Origin: Streptomyces roseoviridis
Lineage (GTDB): Bacteria > Actinomycetota > Actinomycetes > Streptomycetales > Streptomycetaceae
DNA: 64,000 nt
Direction of reading: 5' to 3'
NCBI RefSeq assembly: GCF_039535235.1
Contig: NZ_BAAAWU010000001.1
Span: 5,828,001-5,892,000 of the forward strand
Shown here: positions 41,178 through 50,225 of the stretch, one piece after another
Layout: each line of letters begins with the position of its first letter
How positions within the stretch are numbered: position 1 is the stretch's first letter
Translations under genes and position numbers: made by a program
The notes under the pieces: generated by a model
Seen by the model: only the letters and a program-made list of their open reading frames with translations
Databases searched by the model: none
Told to the model about the DNA's origin: nothing

Positions 41178-42257
41178 GCGCGCGCCCTCCAGGTCCACCG
41201 CGCGTCCCGTCTCCGCCAGCGCCGCGCCCAGCGCCGCCAGCGAGGACTGCACCGCACCCCGGGTCGCGTCCACCCCGTAGTGGTTCACCCGGATCATCTC
41301 CTTCGCCAGCGACCCGCCGCCCGCGATCAGCGGCAGCGACGGGTCCGCGGCCAGCGCCTTCGCCACCAGCTCCGAGGCGTCCACCCCGGCCGGGGTCCGC
41401 AGCGTCGTCGCGACCGGTGCCGCGTCCCTCGCCTCGTGGACGTACGGCTCCAGGCCGCCGCCGAGCGCGAGCGCGCCCGCGCGCGTCGCCGAAGCGGCCG
41501 AGGCGTGCCGGGCCATCAGCGCGTCCAGGCCCTCCGCCTCGATCCGCTCCAGACACGCCTCCAGGGCCAGCATCTCCAGCTGCGCCGGGGCGTGCAGCAG
41601 CGCCTTGCGGCCACCGTCGATCCACCGCTCCTTCCAGTCCAGGAGGGAGAGGTACGAGCGCCGCGGCGCGGCCGGGTTCGCGGCGAACCGCTCCCAGGCC
41701 CGCTCGCTCACCGACACCGCCGAGACGCCCGCGGGACCGCCCATCGCCTTCTGCGCTCCGATGATGCACATGTCGACGCCCCACGCGTCCGGCAGCACCG
41801 GCTCGGCGCCGATCGACGCCACCGCGTCCAGGTAGAACAGCGCGTCGTGCGCCCGCACCACCTCGCCGATCTCCGCGACCGGATTGGTGTTCCCGGTCGC
41901 CGCCTCCGCGTGCACCAGCGACACGAAACCGATCTCCGGGTGCTCCTCGAAGGCCCGCGCCACCTGCTCGGCGGTCACCGCCGTGTGGAACGGCACCTCC
42001 AGGTCCACCACCGTCGCACCGCAGTCCCGCAGCCAGTTGCCGAAGGTCTGCCCGTACGGCCCCGTGACGACGTTCAGCGCCGTCGAGCCCGGCCGCGCCC
42101 CGCTGCGGATGCAGCCCTCCAGAGGCAGCAGCGCCTCGCCCTGGGTGATCACCACGTCCTGCTCCGTGCGGAGCAGCGCGGCGACCCGGCGCTCGATCGA
42201 CGCGAACTGCGCGGCGGTCAGCGGGGCCAGGTCCAGAAGCGGATGTGTCACGGTCAC
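41151..42257 (-). CDS. Alanine-glyoxylate-type aminotransferase
   Basis: This 368-aa fold-type I PLP enzyme resembles class V alanine-glyoxylate or serine-pyruvate aminotransferases. Key sites are VTGPYGQTFGNW, the PLP Asp in LFYLDAVASIGAEP, and the Schiff-base lysine Lys170 in IIGAQKAMGGPAG. I prefer GTG at 42257, preceded by GAAGAAGG; an ATG at 42281 would add eight residues. It is divergent from the amidohydrolase gene (102 bp). Its 3' end carries a three-unit tandem repeat. Confidence 0.85.
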   Translation of the reverse strand: MTVTHPLLDLAPLTAAQFASIERRVAALLRTEQDVVITQGEALLPLEGCIRSGARPGSTALNVVTGPYGQTFGNWLRDCGATVVDLEVPFHTAVTAEQVARAFEEHPEIGFVSLVHAEAATGNTNPVAEIGEVVRAHDALFYLDAVASIGAEPVLPDAWGVDMCIIGAQKAMGGPAGVSAVSVSERAWERFAANPAAPRRSYLSLLDWKERWIDGGRKALLHAPAQLEMLALEACLERIEAEGLDALMARHASAASATRAGALALGGGLEPYVHEARDAAPVATTLRTPAGVDASELVAKALAADPSLPLIAGGGSLAKEMIRVNHYGVDATRGAVQSSLAALGAALAETGRAVDLEGARRAVTAAWA

Positions 42258-42359
42258 GGTGGTGCCTTCTTCGAATCGCATACAGAGGTACGGGCGGAGC
42301 GGAGAGCTACGGGTGGAGCTCCGGGTCAGCGTAACGGGGCACCCTCGTAGAGTGCCGGT

Positions 42360-43454
42360 ATGAGCGATCACACGGTGCTGCAGGTGAAGGGGCGGGTGCT
42401 CGTCGGCCCGGAGGACGTACGGGACGAACTGTGGTGCGTCGACGGGAGGATCACGTTCGAGCGGCCGGCCGGGCTCGCCGGCGAGGCCCTGACCGTCGAG
42501 GGCTGGGCGCTGCCCGGCCTGGTCGACGCCCACTGCCACGTCGGCCTCGACAAGCACGGCCCCGTCGACGAGGTCACGGCCGAGAAGCAGGCCCTGACCG
42601 ACCGCGACGCCGGCACCCTGCTCATCCGTGACGCCGGCTCGCCCTCCGACACCCGCTGGATCGACGACCGCGAGGACCTGCCGAAGATCATCCGGGCCGG
42701 CCGGCACATCGCCCGCACCCGCCGCTACATCCGCAACTACGCCCACGAGATCGAGCCCGACGAGCTCGTCGCCTACGTGGGGCGGGAGGCGCGGCGCGGC
42801 GACGGCTGGGTCAAGCTGGTCGGCGACTGGATCGACCGCGGCCTCGGCGACCTGGCCCCGTCCTGGCCCCGGGCCGAGGTCGAGGCGGCCATCGCCGAGG
42901 CCCACCGGCTCGGCGCCCGCGTCACCGCGCACTGCTTCGCCGAGGACTCGCTGCGCGACCTGGTCGAGGCCGGCATCGACTGCGTCGAGCACGCCACCGG
43001 CCTCACCGAGGACACCATCCCGCTCTTCGCCGAGCGCGGCGTCGCCATCGTGCCCACCCTGGTCAACATCGCGACCTTCCCGCACCTCGCGGACGGCGGG
43101 GAGGAGAAGTTCCCGCGCTGGTCGGCCCACATGCGCCGGCTGCACGCCCGCCGTTACGACACGGTCCGCGCCGCCTGGGACGCCGGCATCCCGGTCTTCG
43201 TCGGCACCGACGCGGGCGGCTCCCTCCCGCACGGCCTGGTGGCCGCCGAGGTCGAGGAGCTCACCAAGGCCGGCATCCCGCCCCTGGACGCGCTCTCCGC
43301 CACCACCTGGCGCGCCCGCTCCTGGCTGGGCCGTCCCGCCCTGGAGGAGGGCGCCCCGGCCGACCTCGTGGTCTACGGCGAGGACCCGCGCGCGGACGTC
43401 CGGGTCCTCGCGGCGCCCCGCCGCGTGATCGTCAACGGCCGGGTGATCGGCTGA
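42360..43454 (+). CDS. Amidohydrolase-family metal-dependent hydrolase
   Basis: This 364-aa protein is an imidazolonepropionase/prolidase-like amidohydrolase. The metal-binding His58-x-His60 motif is in LVDAHCHVGLD, further histidines are in VTAHCFAED and CVEHATG, and the aspartate is in FVGTDAGGSLPHG. It probably hydrolyses a cyclic amide or dipeptide-like substrate in the cytoplasm. A TAGAGT box (42348-42353) ends seven bases before the ATG, so a leaderless mRNA is likely. Confidence 0.88.
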   Translation: MSDHTVLQVKGRVLVGPEDVRDELWCVDGRITFERPAGLAGEALTVEGWALPGLVDAHCHVGLDKHGPVDEVTAEKQALTDRDAGTLLIRDAGSPSDTRWIDDREDLPKIIRAGRHIARTRRYIRNYAHEIEPDELVAYVGREARRGDGWVKLVGDWIDRGLGDLAPSWPRAEVEAAIAEAHRLGARVTAHCFAEDSLRDLVEAGIDCVEHATGLTEDTIPLFAERGVAIVPTLVNIATFPHLADGGEEKFPRWSAHMRRLHARRYDTVRAAWDAGIPVFVGTDAGGSLPHGLVAAEVEELTKAGIPPLDALSATTWRARSWLGRPALEEGAPADLVVYGEDPRADVRVLAAPRRVIVNGRVIG

Positions 43455-43469
43455 CGGCCGCGGCGCGGG

Positions 43470-44033
43470 TCAGGACCGGGTGAAGAAGGCCAGACGCGCC
43501 TTCTTCTCCGGGATGAAGACCTCCGGCAGGTCCACCTCCGGCAGCACGACCTCCGGGCCCAGCTCGAAGCCGGCCCGCACGAGCCGGGCGATGGCCTTCT
43601 CGTTGGCGGCGTCCGGCTCGCCCACGATCCGGCTGCGGCCGGTCAGCGCGAAGTCGATCAGGGCCGTCAGCAGGCCCTCGGTGAAGCCCCGCTCCGGCGC
43701 GACCGACGGCCCGACGAACAGGTGCACGCCGATGTCACCCGGCCGCACCTCGTAGCACTCCGAGACCCGGTCGGCCTCGGGGTCGTACGTCTGGAAGAGC
43801 GCGACCGGCACGTCGTCGCGGTGCACCAGGAATCCGTGGTGGGTGGTGAGCGAGTCGAGGTGCGCGTAGATCTCCCGCACCTGCTCGACGGTGGTGCCGT
43901 GCATGCCCCAGAAGCGGGCGCGCTCCTCGTTCACCCACGCGTGGAGGAGCGGCGCGTCGCGCTCGGGGTCGACGCGGTCGATCCGGACGGTGCCGAAGCC
44001 CTCGACGGTCTGGACGTGCTCGGTTCTGCTCAT
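43470..44033 (-). CDS. DesC/IucB-like GNAT acyltransferase
   Basis: This 187-aa GNAT belongs to the siderophore acyltransferase group (IucB/RhbD/MbtK/DesC), as shown by LLHAWVNEERARFWGM near residues 30-45, and the ECYEVRPGDIGVHLFVGP block near 93-110. Such enzymes acylate N-hydroxylysine or N-hydroxycadaverine. It is coupled by ATGA overlap to the penicillin acylase gene, and the operon has an iron box. No hydroxylase or NIS synthetase is in the window, so it may modify a siderophore encoded elsewhere. Confidence 0.85.
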   Translation of the reverse strand: MSRTEHVQTVEGFGTVRIDRVDPERDAPLLHAWVNEERARFWGMHGTTVEQVREIYAHLDSLTTHHGFLVHRDDVPVALFQTYDPEADRVSECYEVRPGDIGVHLFVGPSVAPERGFTEGLLTALIDFALTGRSRIVGEPDAANEKAIARLVRAGFELGPEVVLPEVDLPEVFIPEKKARLAFFTRS

Positions 44034-46342
44034 GCGGATTCCTTGGTGAGGTGGTTCCAGTCGGTGGTGACGGGGGCGAGCTCGCCCCGCAGCCACAGGG
44101 GGAGCTGATCGCGGTGGTGCGGGTCGCCGGCCACCCCGGAGGCGCCGAACGGCACGACCCACAGGCTGCGGTCGCGGTCGGCGAGGTCCCAGACGTAGCG
44201 GGCGGCCGAGGCGCGGGCGCTGCGGTCGGTGAACCCGGGCACGCTGGAGGTCGACAGCACGCAGTCGTGGTCGCCCGCGAGCCCCGGCCACTGCGCGTCG
44301 TCCTCGTCCGGGAGGGCCTGCCAGGGCGCCAGCCGGTGGGTCACGCCCCACGCGGGCGGGGTGCGGCCGGCCGCGACCTCCGCACCGGTCTCCTCCAGCG
44401 CCTCCCGGACGATCCGCGCCACGTCCTCGGGCGGCACGGGACCGGAGACGAGCAGCGTCTCCAGGGCGAACGCGACCCGGGGGCCGAGCGCGAGCCAGGG
44501 CAGGAACAGGGCGGGGTACGGGGCCGGTTCGCGCAGCTCCGCGAAGACCTCGTGCCCGGCGAGGCGCCGGACGACGGCCCCGCGCACCGCCGCGTAGAGC
44601 CCGGCGTCGGTGCTGTCGGCCGCCATCCGCCGGTCCCAGCCGAGCAGCCGCTCGCGCACCGCGCGGCCGGCGGGGGAGAGGCCGCCGTCCTCGGTCCTGC
44701 GCACCGCGTCGAGCAGCGGGCGGGCGGAGGGGTTGTCGGTGTCGGTGTGGACGGCGGCCGTCGCGGCCGGCGTCCAGGACGCGGAGGCGTCGAGCAGCGC
44801 GGCGATCCGCCGGGCCCGGTGCGGCGGCGCGAACTCGACGCCCAGCGGCGCGGCGATCCCGCGCGCGTTGGCCATCACGGCGTAGCCGTCCACCTCGGCC
44901 CGGGGCATCTCGCTGCCCCCCGGCTGCCACGCGTGGTCCGGCTCCCACGCCGGTACGACCCGCAGCTGGTTGGACCGGTCGCGTACGGGCACGTGTCCGG
45001 CGACCCGGTGCAGCAGGCCGCCGTCGACATCGGCCGCCTGCACGACGTTCACCGGCTCGACCCAGCGGTCGAGCGCCCGGTCCACGTCGTCGACGCGGCG
45101 GGCCCGCAGCAGCGCCGGCAGCACGGAGAAGCCGAGCTCGCCGGTGACCCGGGGCGGACAGCGCAGGCTGACGGCCTCCCATTCGACGCCCTGGAAGCCC
45201 TCGGCGCCCTCGATGCCCTGGACGCCCTCGGTGTCCCCGACGGCGCCGGCGGCCGGCGGTGCGTCCGCCCCGGTGCCCACGGCCCCCGAAGCGTCCCCGC
45301 GCCCGTCGCCGGGCCCGTCGTCGTCGCCAGGCCCCTCGCCGCGCCCGTTGCCGTCCGGGAGGCGGCCCCCGTCGACGTCCCCGCGCCCCTCGCCGTCCGG
45401 GGCGCCGCCCCGGTCGCCGGTCGCCGGGGCCTCCGCGCCGATGATCACGGGCCCGCGGGCGGTCTCGATCACCTCGATCGCGACCGGAGCGGTCCGCTCC
45501 TTCACGTGGACCGTCTCCGTGTGCGCGGCGGCCGGTTCCCAGCCGTCCGGGCCGAGGGCCTCGACCCGGCCGTCGGGCAGGCGGCGGAGGCGTTCGCGGT
45601 AGAGGTCCTGGTAGTCGGCCATCGCGTTGGTGATGGCCCAGGCGACCCGGCCGGTGTGGCCGAAGTGGGCGAGGCCGGGCACGCCGGGGACCGCGAGGCC
45701 GACGACGTCGTACTCGGGGCAGGACAGGCGGATCTGCTGGTAGACGCCGGGCGCCTCGATGAAGCGGTGCGGGTCGCCCGCGACGATCGCCGCGCCGCTC
45801 GCGGTCCGCGCGCCGGAGACGATCCAGCCGTTGGAGCCGGCCGTGCCGGGCCCGTCCGTGGCGAAGAGCTCCGTCCACTCCTCGCCGAGCGTCCGCGCGA
45901 CCCGGTCCCGCCACAGCTTGGTGGGGAAGCCGGCGAAGAGGATGTGGGTGGACAGCCACACCGCGAGCGGCGTCCACGGCTCCCAGCGGCCCGGCTCCAG
46001 ACCGGTCGCGGCGAACTCGGGCGCCCGCCGGGCCCCGTCGGCCAGGCCCTCGTTGACCCCGTCCGCGTACGCCCGCACCCACGCCGCCGTCTCCGGGTCG
46101 AGCCGGTCGTGGCAGCGGCGCGCGGTGTCGGCCAGCCTGGCCTGCCGGGCGAAGGTGTCCCAGCCGGTCTCCGCCGCCCCGAGGAAGGCGGCCGTCGTGC
46201 CCTGCGCCCGGTGCCGCTCGACCTCCAGCTGCCAGGCGCGGTCCCGGGCGGTCACGAGGCCCTGGGCGCGGGCCAGTTCGAGGCCGTCGGCGGCGCGCAG
46301 ATGCGGGACGCCGAAGGCGTCCCGGAAGACCTCGATGCTCAC
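44030..46342 (-). CDS. Penicillin acylase-family Ntn hydrolase
   Basis: This 770-aa protein is a penicillin/acyl-homoserine-lactone acylase-type Ntn hydrolase. The processing site and nucleophile are Gly-Ser170 in GTAGSNGWIVSG; an autocatalytic cut would yield a 169-residue alpha and about 600-residue beta chain. It has no obvious signal peptide. Residues about 299-390 are an unusual Gly/Asp/Glu-rich insertion. The iron box upstream, the coupled DesC-like gene and the divergent reductase suggest a siderophore-processing role, like the penicillin-amidase gene reported at some desferrioxamine loci. Confidence 0.9.
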   Translation of the reverse strand: MSIEVFRDAFGVPHLRAADGLELARAQGLVTARDRAWQLEVERHRAQGTTAAFLGAAETGWDTFARQARLADTARRCHDRLDPETAAWVRAYADGVNEGLADGARRAPEFAATGLEPGRWEPWTPLAVWLSTHILFAGFPTKLWRDRVARTLGEEWTELFATDGPGTAGSNGWIVSGARTASGAAIVAGDPHRFIEAPGVYQQIRLSCPEYDVVGLAVPGVPGLAHFGHTGRVAWAITNAMADYQDLYRERLRRLPDGRVEALGPDGWEPAAAHTETVHVKERTAPVAIEVIETARGPVIIGAEAPATGDRGGAPDGEGRGDVDGGRLPDGNGRGEGPGDDDGPGDGRGDASGAVGTGADAPPAAGAVGDTEGVQGIEGAEGFQGVEWEAVSLRCPPRVTGELGFSVLPALLRARRVDDVDRALDRWVEPVNVVQAADVDGGLLHRVAGHVPVRDRSNQLRVVPAWEPDHAWQPGGSEMPRAEVDGYAVMANARGIAAPLGVEFAPPHRARRIAALLDASASWTPAATAAVHTDTDNPSARPLLDAVRRTEDGGLSPAGRAVRERLLGWDRRMAADSTDAGLYAAVRGAVVRRLAGHEVFAELREPAPYPALFLPWLALGPRVAFALETLLVSGPVPPEDVARIVREALEETGAEVAAGRTPPAWGVTHRLAPWQALPDEDDAQWPGLAGDHDCVLSTSSVPGFTDRSARASAARYVWDLADRDRSLWVVPFGASGVAGDPHHRDQLPLWLRGELAPVTTDWNHLTKESA

Positions 46343-46371
46343 TGCGTACGACCCCGATCCGCTCGTTGTTC

Positions 46372-46390
46372 TTAGGTTAGGCTGGCCTAA
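46372..46390. promoter_or_regulatory. Iron box (DmdR/IdeR site)
   Basis: TTAGGTTAGGCTGGCCTAA is an almost exact match to the actinobacterial iron box consensus (TTAGGTTAGGCTCACCTAA). It lies 30 bases from the penicillin-acylase start and 35 bases from the siderophore-interacting reductase start, so both divergent units should be repressed in iron-rich conditions. Confidence 0.92.
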
Positions 46391-46425
46391 ATTAATCTAC
46401 AGGACCCCAGGGGGAGGAGAGCAGG

Positions 46426-47190
46426 GTGGGTCGTACGGGCCACGGCTGGGAGGGCGTCGTCCTCAAGCTGCTGCGCGGCAGGGACTTCACGTTCACGGTG
46501 ACGGGGGCGGAGCAGGTCACCGAGCACTACCGCCGGGTGCGGTTCACCGACGGCGGACTGCTCGCCGCCGCCGACGTCCACCCCACCATGTGGGTGCGCC
46601 TCTGGTTCGACCACGACGGCAAGCCGCACCAGCGCGCCTACACCCTCGTCGACCCGGACCCCGGGACCGGCACCTTCGCCCTGGAGTTCGCCCTCCACGA
46701 CGGCGTCGCCAGCCGCTGGGCGCGCACCTGCGCCCCCGGCGACACCCTCGACGCCACCCTCCAGGGCACCGGCTTCACCGCGCCCGACCCGGCGCCCGGC
46801 CGTCTCCTCCTCGTCGGCGACGCCGCCTCGTTGCCCGCGGTCAACTCCCTGCTCGACGCCTTCCCCGGCACTCCCGCCACCCTCTGGTTCGAGACCGCCC
46901 ACGCCTCCGACGCGCAGCTGCCGCTGCGCCTGGACGGCGAGCTGCACGAGGTCCGCCGGGTGCCCCGCCGGGACGCCGGCGCGGCCCTGGTCGCCCGGGT
47001 CCGGCAGGAGCTGCCCGCGCTCGTGGCCGCGAGCCCCGACCCGTACGTCTGGATCGCCTGCGACACCGCCACCACCCGCACCCTCGCCGCGTACGTCCGC
47101 AAGGAACTCGCCCTCCCCAAGGACCGCGTGCACGCGCTCGGCTACTGGCGGCCCGCCCGGGACGGCGCGGCGAGCCGTGCCGCCGGTTGA
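46426..47190 (+). CDS. Siderophore-interacting protein (FAD ferric reductase)
   Basis: This 254-aa flavoprotein of the ViuB/FscN-like SIP family releases iron from ferric siderophores by NAD(P)H-dependent reduction. The FAD-binding motif is RAYTLVD near residues 69-75, and the NAD(P)-binding part is GRLLLVGDAASLPAVNSLL near 125. It ends with YWRPARDG, typical of the family. The GTG start at 46426 follows GGGGGAGGAGAGCAGG. It is divergent from the acylase and shares the iron box. Confidence 0.93.
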   Translation: MGRTGHGWEGVVLKLLRGRDFTFTVTGAEQVTEHYRRVRFTDGGLLAAADVHPTMWVRLWFDHDGKPHQRAYTLVDPDPGTGTFALEFALHDGVASRWARTCAPGDTLDATLQGTGFTAPDPAPGRLLLVGDAASLPAVNSLLDAFPGTPATLWFETAHASDAQLPLRLDGELHEVRRVPRRDAGAALVARVRQELPALVAASPDPYVWIACDTATTRTLAAYVRKELALPKDRVHALGYWRPARDGAASRAAG

Positions 47191-47473
47191 CGAACCGTTA
47201 CTCCCGCCCGGCCCGCGTCGTTCCCACTCCTGCCGCGTGCGCGCCCGGGAGCCTCCGCACCCGTGACGCACGGGGCAGGCGGGAACGCCTGTGCCGAAAG
47301 AATCGAATACGAACACGGAAACCACCCTTTGGAGTGAAGTCACGCCAGGTGGCCGCCAGTTCACCCACAGTGCGTAAAGATTCCGGTGTCTCGAGTCGCC
47401 GACGCCGCACCGACCCACAGTCCCCGTGGCGAGCGGCCGGCGACGCCATGTCTCCCGTGGGGGTTCCACCACT
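47191..47473. other. 283-bp intergenic stretch before the LAETG gene
   Basis: No reading frame with Streptomyces bias is visible. The second half is relatively AT-rich and includes TAAAGAT near 47375, a possible -10 element with no good -35. I see no clear riboswitch or strong hairpin. Confidence 0.4.
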
Positions 47474-48463
47474 GTGAACAGCAACACCTTCCGCCTGCCC
47501 GCACGCCGCACCGCCGCCGCGGCCACCGTCGCCGCGCTCGCCGTCGGACCCCTGGTCCTCGCGGCCCCGGCCGCCCACGCCACGGGCGGCACCGGGAACG
47601 GCGGAGGCAAGGGCGGCGAAGGCCGCGCCACCGCCGTCGTGCTGCGCACCGGCCTCGACGTCGACCTCCTGAACAAGGCCGTCAGCGTGCCGGTGCGCGC
47701 CTCCCTCAACGAGGTCGAGGCCCCCGCCAGCGCCGAGAAGACCGCGCTCAGCGTGAAGGTGCGGGGGGCCGAGGGCGGGCAGCCCGTCGACATCCTGAAG
47801 GCGGACGTCGCCACCGCCGAGGCGACCGTCGAGGGCGACACGGCCAAGGGGCACGTCAACCTCGTCAAGGCCCGCGTCCACGTCCCCGGCCTGCCGCTGC
47901 TGTCGCTGATCGAGCTGGAGAAGGTCACCTCCGAGGCGGTCTGCGAGGCCGGCAAGCGCCCCGTCGCCGCGTCCAACCTCCTCGGCCACGTCACCGTCCT
48001 CGGCAAGACCACCACCCTGTCCACCGGCGGCCGGACCAAGGTGGCCGTCCCCGGTGTCGGAGAGGTCGTCCTCGACCTCTCCCGCACCTCCACCACCTCC
48101 CGCACCGCCGCCGCCACGGCTCTCGAACTGACCGTGGCGGTCAACCCGCTCGAACTCAACGTCGCCGAGGTCAAGGGCAAGGTCACCCTCGCCGAGGCCA
48201 CCTGCGTCACCCCGGCCGGCACCCGCCCGAGCGAGCGCCCCTCGCAGCAGCCCTCCGAGCCGCCCACGAAGGAGCCGTCCGCCCAGCCCAGCCGTGACAC
48301 CGGCGTGCAGACCCAGAACGGCGGCAGCACCCCCACCCAGAACCTCGCCGAGACCGGCGGCAGCTCGCTGACCCCGTACCTCGCCGGCGGCGCGGTCCTG
48401 CTGCTCGGCGTGGGCGGCGGCGCGCTCGTCCTGGCCCGCGGCCGGGCACGCGCCCGCGGCTGA
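47474..48463 (+). CDS. SCO1860-family LAETG-anchored surface protein
   Basis: This 329-aa protein has a signal peptide (cleavage at about AHA-TGG, residue 35), a beta-rich domain with VLRTGLDVDLLNKAVSVPV at residues 55-75, and a Ser/Pro/Glu linker (RPSEQPS type). It ends with the sorting signal LAETG (residues 291-295), a hydrophobic helix and an Arg-rich tail, so class E sortase should attach it to the cell wall. It resembles the SCO1860 family. GTG at 47474 is chosen. A 14-bp hairpin follows. Confidence 0.93.
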   Translation: MNSNTFRLPARRTAAAATVAALAVGPLVLAAPAAHATGGTGNGGGKGGEGRATAVVLRTGLDVDLLNKAVSVPVRASLNEVEAPASAEKTALSVKVRGAEGGQPVDILKADVATAEATVEGDTAKGHVNLVKARVHVPGLPLLSLIELEKVTSEAVCEAGKRPVAASNLLGHVTVLGKTTTLSTGGRTKVAVPGVGEVVLDLSRTSTTSRTAAATALELTVAVNPLELNVAEVKGKVTLAEATCVTPAGTRPSERPSQQPSEPPTKEPSAQPSRDTGVQTQNGGSTPTQNLAETGGSSLTPYLAGGAVLLLGVGGGALVLARGRARARG

Positions 48464-48491
48464 CCGGCCCGAGGGGGAAGAAGGGGGCGAA

Positions 48492-48520
48492 GGGGGTGGT
48501 GCCGGCCCGGCACCACCCCC
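48492..48520 (+). terminator. Strong terminator after the LAETG gene
   Basis: GGGGGTGGTGCCGG pairs perfectly with CCGGCACCACCCCC (14 bp) with almost no loop, 28 bases after the stop. It precedes a 28-bp tandem repeat array. Confidence 0.85.
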
Positions 48521-48632
48521 GCGCGTGTCCTGCCCGGCCCGGCGCGGCGTGCGTGTGCTGCCCGGTCCGGCACAGCGTGCGTGTCCTGCCCGGCCCGGCA
48601 CAGCGTGCGTGTCCGTGCCCGGCTCAGCCCAG
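48521..48632. repeat. 28-bp tandem repeat ending at the cobC stop
   Basis: Units start at 48521, 48549, 48577 and 48605; each is a form of GTGCGTGTCCTGCCCGGCCC. The last unit contains the stop codon of the minus-strand cobC gene (48624-48626). The array fills the gap between the two convergent genes. Confidence 0.8.
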
Positions 48633-50177
48633 CAGCAACAGCGCCTGGTCCAGGGCCTGGAGGAAGCGGTTCGTCGTCACCCGGTCCCGCACCGCGAGCC
48701 GCAGCCAGTTCCGGTCGAGCCCGGGGAAGGTGTCGCCGCGCCGGGCCGCGAAGCCGAGCGCCCTCAGCCGGTCCCGTACCGCGTCCGCGCCCTCGATGCG
48801 GACCAGCACGAACGGACCCTCCGCCGCCGTGACCGCCCGCACCTCGTCGAACTCCGCGAGCCCCGCCAGCAGATGCGCCCGCTCCACCCCGATCCGGTGC
48901 GCCGCCTCCTCCGCCTCGGCGAGCGCCGTCCGCGACATGCACGCCTCCGCCGCCACCAGCGCCGGAGTCGACACCGGCCACAGCGGCTGTACGCGCTCCA
49001 GCGCCTCCACCGTCTCCGGCTCGGCCAGCACGTAGCCGATCCGCAGCCCCGCGAGACCCCAGGTCTTCGTCAGGCTGCGCAGGACCACCAGACCCGGCAC
49101 GTCCGTCCGCGAGGCCAGCGACTCCCGCTCACCGGGGACCGCGTCCATGAACGCCTCGTCGACCACCAGCGTCCGCCCCGGACGGGCCAGGGAGGCGATC
49201 CGGGCGGCCGGATGCAGCACCGACGTCGGGTTCGTCGGATTGCCGATCACCACCAGATCCGCGTCCTCGGGAACCGCCGCCGGATCCAGCCGGAAGCCGT
49301 CCTCCTCGCGCAGCAGCACCCGCTCCACCTCGTGACCGGCGTCCCGCAGCGCGGCCTCCGGCTCGGTGAACTGCGGATGCACCACCACCGGCCGCCGCGC
49401 CGGAAGCGCCCGCGCCAGCAGCACGAACGCCTCCGCCGCACCCGCCGTGAGCAGCACCCGCCGGGCCGGCAGGTCGTGCCGCTCGGCCACGGCCGCCCGC
49501 GCCGCCCGGCCGTCCGGATAGGCCGCCAGGCCGGTGAGCGAATCGGCGATGCGGGCCCGCAGCCACTCCGGCGGCGTGTTCGTCCGCACGTTGACCGCGA
49601 GGTCGATCAGCTTCTCGTCCCGCACCTCGGCGTCGCCGTGGTGTCTCAGATCGTGCGCGTCAGCAGATGTAGGAATGTCCATGGCCGCCGTCGTGTGGGG
49701 GGTGGGGATGGGGATGGTGCACGTGGGGGGAGAGGCGAGCTTGCCAGCGATGTACCCGTGGGTCGAGGGCAACAACCGTGTGGCGTACGCAACTTCGTTC
49801 GGGCAAAACGGTACGGAACGGGCGATAGCGCAAGTGGCGTGCCGCGTCTTCCGCTTCGGCACCACCAGCTCCGCCCCCGGCCCCGCCCCCCGCAGCGCCG
49901 CCGCCTCCGCCACCGAACCCGTGCCCGTCGCCGCCAGCGCGGCGGCCGAGGGGTGCGGCACGGCCACCCCCGCCAGCTCCTCGCTCCCGAAGGCCCGCAC
50001 CGGCACCCCGAGCCGCTCCGCCGCCGCGACGATCCCCGGCTCCGCCGCGCGCACGTCCAGCGTCGCCAGGGCCGCCACGTCCCCGCCGGTCAGCCCCGCC
50101 TCCCGCAGGGCCGCCCCGACCAGACCGAGCACCTCCCGGGCCGCGACCCCCGACCGGGCGCCGACCCCGACCACCAC
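48624..50177 (-). CDS. CbiG C-terminal domain fused to CobC aminotransferase
   Basis: One open frame of 517 codons runs from GTG 50177. Residues 1-110 match the CbiG/CobE C-terminal domain (VVVGVGARSGVAAREVLGL and VPHPSAAALAATGTGSVAEAAAL). After a 55-residue linker with poor codon bias, residues 166-517 form a CobC/HisC-like PLP enzyme (Rv2231c type) with VIGNPTNPTSVLHPA and the lysine site SLTKTWGLAGLRIGYVLAE. The ATG at 49682 would give a stand-alone 352-aa CobC. CobC makes the aminopropanol-phosphate arm of cobalamin. Its 3' end carries a 28-bp tandem repeat. Confidence 0.75.
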   Translation of the reverse strand: MVVGVGARSGVAAREVLGLVGAALREAGLTGGDVAALATLDVRAAEPGIVAAAERLGVPVRAFGSEELAGVAVPHPSAAALAATGTGSVAEAAALRGAGPGAELVVPKRKTRHATCAIARSVPFCPNEVAYATRLLPSTHGYIAGKLASPPTCTIPIPTPHTTAAMDIPTSADAHDLRHHGDAEVRDEKLIDLAVNVRTNTPPEWLRARIADSLTGLAAYPDGRAARAAVAERHDLPARRVLLTAGAAEAFVLLARALPARRPVVVHPQFTEPEAALRDAGHEVERVLLREEDGFRLDPAAVPEDADLVVIGNPTNPTSVLHPAARIASLARPGRTLVVDEAFMDAVPGERESLASRTDVPGLVVLRSLTKTWGLAGLRIGYVLAEPETVEALERVQPLWPVSTPALVAAEACMSRTALAEAEEAAHRIGVERAHLLAGLAEFDEVRAVTAAEGPFVLVRIEGADAVRDRLRALGFAARRGDTFPGLDRNWLRLAVRDRVTTNRFLQALDQALLLLG

Positions 50178-50225
50178 CGCCGAGCCGAGGTGCGCGCGGG
50201 CGCCTCGATCCGATAGCAAAGCCCC

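Noticed and set aside
49683..49860. A possible cobalamin riboswitch or leader before cobC
   Set aside because: No B12 box (GCCACTGTGA-type) or AAGCC-GGTG core is found on either strand. The atypical composition alone is not enough.
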